A stretch of DNA of 6,125 nt from Bacteroidales bacterium (lineage in GTDB: Bacteria > Bacteroidota > Bacteroidia > Bacteroidales > JAADGE01), in the NCBI GenBank assembly GCA_029932445.1, contig JAOZQB010000173.1, positions 1-6,125 of the forward strand. Reading direction: 5' to 3'. Shown in pieces: positions 1 to 4,970 of the stretch. Each line of letters starts with the position of its first letter. The stretch's first letter is position 1. A program made the position numbers and the translations under genes. Under the pieces are notes generated by a model. It was not told where the DNA came from, made no database searches, and saw nothing but the letters and a program-made list of their open reading frames with translations.

Positions 1-1009
1 CATTGATTTTATGTGCCGGATATTTGCCTTTAAGAATTCTGTCATACAATGTCGGAATTGTTGCTACAGAGCTGTTACCCAGCTTATTAATACTCATAGG
101 CATAATGTCTTTCGGTATCTCCTTTTGTAAATTATAAAGTTTGTAAAAGCGATGAACCATGGCATCATCCATTTTCTCATTTGCTTGATGGATGATTATT
201 TTGTTTAAATCTTTGATATCGTAACCCGAACGATCCATTGCAAGTTTCATTGCTTGCGGAACATTTATTAATGAATATTCATAAATTTTTCTGCCGAACA
301 TTTTAATGTATCTTACATCTTGGTTAATATACGGATTAGTCGATTTTCCCGCATATAAATAAAATGCTTCTTTATAAGTGTCGGTTCTCATTGAAAAAGA
401 AATTAATCCTTTCTTTTCGTCGCTTTCCTGTGCTTCAATTACGGCTGCACCTGCACCGTCTGCATAAATCATAGAATCCCTGTCGTATTCATCATTCACT
501 CTTGAAAGTGTTTCTGCACCTATTATTAAAATACGTTTCGCTATTCCGGAATTAATATAAGCATGTGCTTGAATAAATGCTTGAATCCAACCCGGACATC
601 CGAACAAGATATCATAAGCAACACAATTAGGATTTTTAATTTGCAGAAAATGTTTAACTCTGGAGGAAATATTCGGTAATAAATCCGATTGTATATTATC
701 TTTATGTACATCACCGAAATTATGTGCTACAATTATTTGGTCTATTGTTTCAGGGTCAATACCTGCATCTTTTATGGCATTTTCAGCAGCAAAACCGGCA
801 AGATTTGATGTGTTCATATTGTCGTCGGCATAGCGTCTTTCTTCAATACCGGTAATTGCATTAAATTTCTTGATAATTTCTTCTCCCGAAGAAAGTATGA
901 TTTTTTGATCTTCGGAAAAGAAATCTTGGTTTAGAAATTCTTCATTTTTTACAACTTTTTTAGGTGTATAACTTCCGGTTCCTATTATTACCGTATTTAA
1001 AAATTTCAT
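1..1009 (-). CDS. beta-ketoacyl-ACP synthase III family protein, 3' end off the window
   Basis: The reading frame opens with ATG at 1009 and stays open for 336 codons to the left edge, so the C-terminus is missing. Translation begins MKFLNTVIIGTGSYTPKKVV, the usual N-terminus of KAS III (FabH) enzymes, which condense an acyl-CoA starter with malonyl-ACP in the cytoplasm. The catalytic triad is visible: Cys138 in GCPGW, His274 in the IIIHQANEKM motif, and Asn312 in KLGNSSVATIP. The thiolase-fold glycine motif DGAGA is at 184-188. Spacing within the triad is close to E. coli FabH, but Cys138 lies about 26 residues later than E. coli Cys112, and the frame is already longer than E. coli FabH (317 residues) although incomplete. 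The CPGW context and extra length resemble the longer KAS III-like proteins annotated in Bacteroidota beside housekeeping FabH. I therefore give no gene symbol: it may act in a specialised lipid or secondary pathway rather than general initiation. It is divergent from miaB. Confidence 0.93.
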   Translation of the reverse strand, partial: MKFLNTVIIGTGSYTPKKVVKNEEFLNQDFFSEDQKIILSSGEEIIKKFNAITGIEERRYADDNMNTSNLAGFAAENAIKDAGIDPETIDQIIVAHNFGDVHKDNIQSDLLPNISSRVKHFLQIKNPNCVAYDILFGCPGWIQAFIQAHAYINSGIAKRILIIGAETLSRVNDEYDRDSMIYADGAGAAVIEAQESDEKKGLISFSMRTDTYKEAFYLYAGKSTNPYINQDVRYIKMFGRKIYEYSLINVPQAMKLAMDRSGYDIKDLNKIIIHQANEKMDDAMVHRFYKLYNLQKEIPKDIMPMSINKLGNSSVATIPTLYDRILKGKYPAHKIN

Positions 1010-1040
1010 AATATTACTTTATAAATTATAATTCAGTCGA

Positions 1041-1071
1041 CAAAACTGGACTTTTATTTTTTAAAAACAAT
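1041..1071 (-). promoter_or_regulatory. candidate Bacteroidota-type promoter for the KAS III gene
   Basis: Read on the minus strand, ATTG (1071-1068) is followed after 19 bases by CAGTTTTG (1048-1041). The second box differs from the TAnnTTTG -7 consensus of Bacteroidota sigma factors at one position, and the first partly matches the TTTG -33 element. The spacing fits, and transcription would start about 25 bases upstream of the ATG at 1009. The region is very AT-rich, so a chance match is possible. Confidence 0.4.
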
Positions 1072-1147
1072 AAAAAAAGTGGATTTTAACATTTATTTAG
1101 ATTATAAAGATTTCTTTTTAAAAATGATTATTTAACTTCAAGAATGT

Positions 1148-1155
1148 TATTTTTG
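1148..1155 (+). promoter_or_regulatory. candidate -7 box for miaB
   Basis: TATTTTTG matches the Bacteroidota -7 consensus TAnnTTTG exactly and lies 30 bases upstream of the miaB ATG. No good TTTG -33 element is found at the expected distance upstream (about 1120-1130), only T/A-rich sequence. The call rests on the -7 box and its position alone. Confidence 0.4.
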
Positions 1156-1185
1156 CGATTTTAAGGATAAACAGATACAAAAATA

Positions 1186-2574
1186 ATGAACTTAATAAAA
1201 TCTAAAATATATAAAACGTCAAAAGAAAGAATTGAAGAAACAAAGGCACAAAGCGATGCTCCGAAATTATACATTGAAACATACGGTTGCCAAATGAATG
1301 TTTCCGACAGTGAAGTCGTTAATTCGATTATGATTGATAACGGTTATGCGTTGACTGATGATGTGAATGAAGCTCATGTTATTTTTATAAATACATGTGC
1401 TGTTCGAGATAATGCCGAGCAACGAATACGAAATCGATTACAAACTTTAAATGCATTGAAGAAAAAACGAAAGGGTTTAATCATCGGTGTTCTGGGTTGT
1501 ATGGCCGAACGTCTAAAAGAAAAACTGGTTCAAGAAGAACAAATGGTTGATATTGTTGCCGGTCCGGATTCGTATCGAACATTACCGCAATTAGTCAAAC
1601 AAGTTGAAATCGGACAAAAAGCGATTAATGTTCTTTTATCGAGAGATGAAACATATGCTGAAATAAGCCCCGTGAGAAAAGATGCCAATAATGTTACGGC
1701 ATTTATTTCAATAACAAGAGGTTGTGATAATATGTGTGCGTTTTGTGTCGTTCCTTTTACAAGAGGACGTGAGCGAAGCCGTAATCCTGAAAGCATTTTA
1801 AGAGAGCTACGTGAAGTTATTTCGGAAGGATACAAGGAAGTAACTTTGCTGGGACAAAATGTGGATAAATACAATTGGAATAACGGAGAAGTTAATTTTG
1901 CTCAATTACTTAAATTGACTGCTGAACTTGACCCGAAGGTAAGAGTCCGTTTTTCAACTTCATATCCGCAAGATTTTACGGATGAGGTCATAAAAACAAT
2001 GGCTGCTTATAATAATATTTGTAAATATATTCATTTACCCGTTCAATCCGGCAGTAACGTGATGTTGGATAAAATGAAGCGCGGTTATACGCGTGATTGG
2101 TATTTAAACCGAATTAATGCTATCAAAAAATACATTCCTGATTGTGCAATTTCTACTGATATGATTTCCGGATTTTGCGGAGAAACGGAAGATGACCATA
2201 AAGATACTTTAGAATTGATGAAAAATGTAGGCTATGATTTTGCTTATATGTTTAAATATTCCGAACGCCCGAATACTTTTGCAGCACGTAATTTTGAGGA
2301 TGATATCAGTGAAGAAACCAAAAAAAGACGTTTAAGTGAGATTATTGCTTTACAACAAAAATTATCTCTGCAAAGTAATGAAAAAGATATAGGCAAAGTT
2401 TTTGAAGTACTTGTTGAAGGATTTTCTAAAAAATCACAAGATCGATTATTCGGCAGAAATTCACAAAATAAAGTAATTGTTTTTGATAAAATTGATGCAA
2501 AAATCGGTGATTATGTGAATGTTATTGTAAAATCATGTACTTCTGCCACATTGTTGGGTGAAATTGAAAAATAA
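1186..2574 (+). CDS. miaB: tRNA-2-methylthio-N6-dimethylallyladenosine synthase (MiaB)
   Basis: This 462-residue protein is a complete methylthiotransferase. MiaB is a cytoplasmic radical-SAM enzyme that adds a methylthio group to N6-isopentenyladenosine 37 of tRNAs reading codons that begin with U, using two [4Fe-4S] clusters. The N-terminal MTTase domain carries the three auxiliary-cluster cysteines: Cys35 in ETYGCQMN, Cys71 in NTCAVR and Cys105 in LGCMAE. The radical-SAM cluster is CxxxCxxC at Cys180, Cys184 and Cys187, followed by the family signature PFTRGRERSR. GQNVDKY (223-229), LPVQSGS (284-290) and FKYSERPNT (356-364) are also as expected. A TRAM domain occupies roughly residues 395-462. 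GQNV and YSERPNT favour MiaB over MtaB or RimO. About 25 residues precede the first conserved strand, longer than in E. coli; no later ATG comes before the conserved domain. There is no Shine-Dalgarno sequence. It appears to be transcribed on its own, divergently from the KAS III gene. Confidence 0.97.
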   Translation: MNLIKSKIYKTSKERIEETKAQSDAPKLYIETYGCQMNVSDSEVVNSIMIDNGYALTDDVNEAHVIFINTCAVRDNAEQRIRNRLQTLNALKKKRKGLIIGVLGCMAERLKEKLVQEEQMVDIVAGPDSYRTLPQLVKQVEIGQKAINVLLSRDETYAEISPVRKDANNVTAFISITRGCDNMCAFCVVPFTRGRERSRNPESILRELREVISEGYKEVTLLGQNVDKYNWNNGEVNFAQLLKLTAELDPKVRVRFSTSYPQDFTDEVIKTMAAYNNICKYIHLPVQSGSNVMLDKMKRGYTRDWYLNRINAIKKYIPDCAISTDMISGFCGETEDDHKDTLELMKNVGYDFAYMFKYSERPNTFAARNFEDDISEETKKRRLSEIIALQQKLSLQSNEKDIGKVFEVLVEGFSKKSQDRLFGRNSQNKVIVFDKIDAKIGDYVNVIVKSCTSATLLGEIEK

Positions 2575-2586
2575 TTTTTATATTTG
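2554..2586 (+). promoter_or_regulatory. candidate promoter for the C1 peptidase gene
   Basis: TATATTTG at 2579-2586 is an exact TAnnTTTG -7 box. TTG at 2554-2556, inside the end of miaB, could be the -33 element with a 22-base spacer, at the long end of what is seen. Transcription would start near 2593, just ahead of the ATG at 2617. This supports the 2617 start and makes the TTG at 2584, which lies inside the box, an unlikely start codon. Confidence 0.45.
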
Positions 2587-2616
2587 TTATTCTATTCTAA
2601 ACTAAATAAAACACTT

Positions 2617-3714
2617 ATGAAAAAACAAATATTTATATCAGTTTTGATGTTATTTTTTGTTCAAATTCTTTTTGCACAAACACATCCCGATTTTACGATT
2701 ATAAATCAAATAAAAACAACACCGGTAAAAAATCAGCAACTCACCGGTACATGCTGGTCGTTTGCTACAACTTCTTATCTGGAAACCGAAGCTTTGCGTC
2801 TGGGAAAAGAGGAACTTAATTTGAATCCGATGTATTTTGCATATTATGCATATATTGATAAAGGATATGATTATGTGCGACATCACGGAAATTTTAATTT
2901 TTCGGAAGGCGGACAAGCCCATGATGTTATGAATGTAATAAGAAAATACGGCGTTATGCCGGTTTCTGCATACTCAGGGAAAAAATATGATGTGCCGTAT
3001 TTTGACCATTCCGAAATGGATAAAGACTTACACAGTGTGGTTGAAAATGCCGTAAAAGGTGCAAAAGAAATATTATCACCTACTTGGTTTGTTTCTTTTA
3101 AAGGAATTCTTGATGCTTATCTAGGTGAACCTTCCGAATATTTTACTTATAAAGGTAAAACTTATACTCCGCTCAGTTTTAATAAAATAATTACCGGTAT
3201 AAAACCTGATAATTATATTGAATTTACTTCTTATACGCATCATCCTTTTTATCAATTAGTTGATTTAGAATTACCGGATAACTGGTCGCACGACAGATAT
3301 TACAATATTCCTTTGGAAGATTTAATAAAAATTATGAATAATGCTTTGGATAAAGGATTTTCTGTTGATTGGGACGGTGACGTAAGTGAAAAAAAATGGG
3401 ATAATGTAAATGCAACGGCAGAATTAAGAGATATTGATTATACCAGAATTCAAAAAAGTAATTATCAAGCTTACAGACAAAGAACCTTTGATAATTATAC
3501 AACTACAGATGATCATCTCATGCAGATTACCGGAACAGCAAAAAATAAAGACGGTAAATTGTATTATCTGACAAAAAATTCGTGGGGAAATGATTATAAT
3601 AAATACGGCGGATATCTTTATATGTCAAAAGATTTTGTGAAAGTTAAAACCATTGCAATAATGATTCATAAAGATGCAATACCGGAAGAAATTGCAAAAA
3701 AATGCGGAATATAA
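2617..3714 (+). CDS. secreted C1-family (bleomycin hydrolase/aminopeptidase C-like) cysteine peptidase
   Basis: From the ATG at 2617 the product is 365 residues with a clear Sec signal peptide: MKKQ, then a hydrophobic stretch ending ILFA, with likely cleavage before Gln21. The frame stays open upstream to a TTG at 2584, but that adds 11 residues ahead of the signal peptide and overlaps a promoter box, so I prefer 2617. The papain-type catalytic residues are all present: Gln40 (oxyanion hole) and Cys46 in KNQQLTGTCWSFA, His300 in DDHLMQITG, and Asn321 in TKNSWG. About 250 residues separate Cys from His, much more than in papain and as expected for the C1B branch (bleomycin hydrolase, PepC). 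The C-terminus (HKDAIPEEIAKKCGI) looks complete. The inferred role is hydrolysis of peptides in the periplasm or outside the cell. Whether it acts as an aminopeptidase or an endopeptidase cannot be read from the sequence. It ends in three consecutive TAA codons (3712-3720) and is followed by a terminator. Confidence 0.88.
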   Translation: MKKQIFISVLMLFFVQILFAQTHPDFTIINQIKTTPVKNQQLTGTCWSFATTSYLETEALRLGKEELNLNPMYFAYYAYIDKGYDYVRHHGNFNFSEGGQAHDVMNVIRKYGVMPVSAYSGKKYDVPYFDHSEMDKDLHSVVENAVKGAKEILSPTWFVSFKGILDAYLGEPSEYFTYKGKTYTPLSFNKIITGIKPDNYIEFTSYTHHPFYQLVDLELPDNWSHDRYYNIPLEDLIKIMNNALDKGFSVDWDGDVSEKKWDNVNATAELRDIDYTRIQKSNYQAYRQRTFDNYTTTDDHLMQITGTAKNKDGKLYYLTKNSWGNDYNKYGGYLYMSKDFVKVKTIAIMIHKDAIPEEIAKKCGI

Positions 3715-3726
3715 TAATAATTTGAC

Positions 3727-3740
3727 ATCATTTAAATGAT
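3727..3740. repeat. 14-base perfect palindrome in the peptidase 3' untranslated region
   Basis: ATCATTTAAATGAT is fully self-complementary with no spacer. It lies 12 bases after the peptidase stop codon and before the terminator hairpin. In such AT-rich sequence it could be chance. It could also fold at the 3' end of the transcript or be a binding site, but nothing specific supports either. Confidence 0.4.
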
Positions 3741-3758
3741 ATTGCAAAATAATATTCA

Positions 3759-3786
3759 GGGTTTCTCTTCAGCGAAACCCTTTTTT
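3759..3786 (+). terminator. rho-independent terminator after the C1 peptidase gene
   Basis: GGGTTTC (3759-3765) pairs perfectly with GAAACCC (3774-3780) around an 8-base loop, and six T residues follow at once (3781-3786). On the opposite strand the hairpin is followed by TGAATATTATTTT, a poor U-tract, so it should terminate the plus-strand transcript much better than the convergent small gene. Confidence 0.85.
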
Positions 3787-3791
3787 ATTGC

Positions 3792-3971
3792 TTACTTTTT
3801 AATATCGTAAAAACATCTTTTCGGAGAGTAAATTTTTTCTTCCGTTTTTAACTCTTTAATTAATTTACTGACTTCTTTTGAGTCAATTCCGGTTTTATCA
3901 GTAATTTCACCGGGACGCATCGGTTTTCCGGTTTCTTCGAGGCTTTTTAAGATTTGGTCTTTTTTATTTAT
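3792..3971 (-). CDS. small winged-helix (MarR-like) protein with no standard start codon
   Basis: Read on the minus strand, codons 3971 to 3795 followed by TAA (3794-3792) encode 59 residues. They contain KPMRPGEITDKTGIDSKEVS, then LIKELKTEEKIYSPKRCFYD. This is a compact winged helix-turn-helix: helix 1 (about 3-14), a helix-turn-helix centred on residues 20-41, and a wing ending in the SPKRC-F/Y motif I associate with small MarR-like proteins of about 60-70 residues in Bacteroidota and other groups. A regulatory DNA-binding role is inferred from the fold only. The frame reads TAA (3980-3978), GTA, ACG, ATA (3971-3969), AAT, AAA, so there is no ATG, GTG or TTG before the domain. ATA sits where homologues would start. 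The only in-frame ATG is codon 18 (3920-3918), which would remove helix 1. Possible explanations are a rare AUA start, a recent start-loss mutation (pseudogene) or a single-base sequence error. It is convergent with the peptidase and divergent from the propeller lipoprotein. Confidence 0.65.
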   Translation of the reverse strand: MNKKDQILKSLEETGKPMRPGEITDKTGIDSKEVSKLIKELKTEEKIYSPKRCFYDIKK

Positions 3972-4011
3972 CGTTACTTAAATTAAAGTTTATAAAATTT
4001 GTTAATTAAAT

Positions 4012-4029
4012 TTTCGTAAATTTACAAAA
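4012..4029. promoter_or_regulatory. palindrome in the divergent intergenic region, possible operator
   Basis: GTAAATTTAC (4016-4025) is a perfect palindrome. With one mismatched pair on each side it extends to TTT...AAA, spanning 18 bases. It ends 15 bases before the lipoprotein ATG. TAAATTTA inside it (4017-4024) differs from the TAnnTTTG -7 box by one base, though the nearest TTTG (3998-4001) is only 15 bases upstream, shorter than usual. The rest of the gap (3972-4044) is plain AT-rich sequence. A repressor bound here could block the lipoprotein promoter; the divergent winged-helix protein is the obvious but unproven candidate. Confidence 0.3.
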
Positions 4030-4044
4030 GCAAAAAATAAAATT

Positions 4045-4953
4045 ATGAAAACTTTAAAAATAGTTTCATTAATTCTGATAAACGGAATTATAGTATTAAA
4101 TATAAATGCTTGTTCGGAGACGAATAATCAAAAAAATGCCGAAAAAACTTTATCTGCTGTTGATTCGAGAAAAGATATTGATACACTTCGGTTTATTACG
4201 GAAACACCGCCTGTTTTTAAAACCCCCGAATCTGTTAAATTTGACAGAATCAAGGATGTTTTATATGTGGCAAATATTAACGGCAAACCAAGCGAAAAAG
4301 ACGGCAACGGTTTTATTTCTAAACTTAATATTAACGGAGAGATTCTTGATTTAAAGTGGATTACGGAACTTAATGCACCGAAAGGCATGGGAATTTTTGA
4401 CGACAAACTATATGTGACGGATATTGATAAATTGGTTGAAATTTCAATTTCTGAAGGAAAAATAATTCAAAGATTTCTTGCAAAAGATGCTGAGTTTTTA
4501 AATGATATTGATATTGATAAAAACGGAAATGTTTATGTTTCGGATATGGCTACGGGTAAAATTTGGATGTTGAAAAATAATACGTTTGAAATATGGTTAC
4601 AATCTGAGGAACTTATCCATCCGAACGGTTTATTTGTTAAAGACGAGAATTTATTAATAGGAACGAAAACAAAAATTTTATCCGTTAATCTGAAAAGTAA
4701 AAAGATTAACAGCTTGATTAAAAATACCGGAAGTATTGACGGATTGGAATTTGCCGATGATGACAAATATCTTTTTTCTGATTGGTCCGGGCATGTTTAT
4801 ATTGCAAAAGCCGGCGGTGAAAAGAAACTATTACTGAATACATCAGAAAAAAAAATAAATGCAGCAGACATAGAATTTATTCGTGATAAACAATTACTGC
4901 TTATCCCGACATTTTATCATAATACGGTTTCATTTTATAAACTTATAAAATAA
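4045..4953 (+). CDS. SMP-30/gluconolactonase-like beta-propeller lipoprotein
   Basis: The 302-residue product starts with a lipoprotein signal peptide: MKTLK, a hydrophobic core, then INAC with Cys23 as the lipidation site. The residues after Cys23 (SETNNQ) are only mildly acidic, so surface export is uncertain and a periplasm-facing anchor is possible. The rest is a run of short beta-strand repeats (LYVAN, LYVTD, VYVSD, LLIGT, YLFSD), as in a six-bladed propeller. The positions that bind the divalent metal in SMP-30/regucalcin and gluconolactonases appear conserved: Glu62 in PESVKFD, Asn153 in FLNDID, Asn194 in HPNGL and Asp232 in SIDGLEF. Family members hydrolyse lactones or related esters, so a metal-dependent hydrolase is plausible. 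However, many distant propellers keep the fold without a known reaction, and the substrate is unknown. It ends in two tandem TAA codons, 17 bases from the convergent kinase gene, and has no clear terminator of its own. Confidence 0.78.
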   Translation: MKTLKIVSLILINGIIVLNINACSETNNQKNAEKTLSAVDSRKDIDTLRFITETPPVFKTPESVKFDRIKDVLYVANINGKPSEKDGNGFISKLNINGEILDLKWITELNAPKGMGIFDDKLYVTDIDKLVEISISEGKIIQRFLAKDAEFLNDIDIDKNGNVYVSDMATGKIWMLKNNTFEIWLQSEELIHPNGLFVKDENLLIGTKTKILSVNLKSKKINSLIKNTGSIDGLEFADDDKYLFSDWSGHVYIAKAGGEKKLLLNTSEKKINAADIEFIRDKQLLLIPTFYHNTVSFYKLIK

Positions 4954-4970
4954 TAAAAAGAAATCGGTAT

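Noticed and set aside
1050..1080. A/T-rich imperfect inverted repeat (ACTTTT...AAAAGT) between the KAS III and miaB genes
   Set aside because: Only the outer six bases pair cleanly and the interior is T-run against A-run, as expected by chance here; it is neither a terminator in a useful place nor a clear operator.
1530..1874. Minus-strand open frame inside miaB
   Set aside because: It is the antisense of the conserved radical-SAM region, and its translation shows no recognisable domain.
2584..2616. Upstream TTG start extending the C1 peptidase by 11 residues
   Set aside because: The TTG lies inside an exact TAnnTTTG promoter box, and the extra residues would precede a well-formed signal peptide that starts at the ATG at 2617.
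4106..4406. Overlapping open frames on both strands inside the propeller gene, and others at 2650-2922, 4533-4766 and 5653-5844
   Set aside because: All are out-of-frame or antisense copies of well-supported genes, with low-complexity translations and no motif.
4954..4970. Terminator between the convergent propeller and kinase genes
   Set aside because: The 17-base gap has no stem-loop; any termination signal would have to lie within the opposing coding regions, and I could not find a convincing one.
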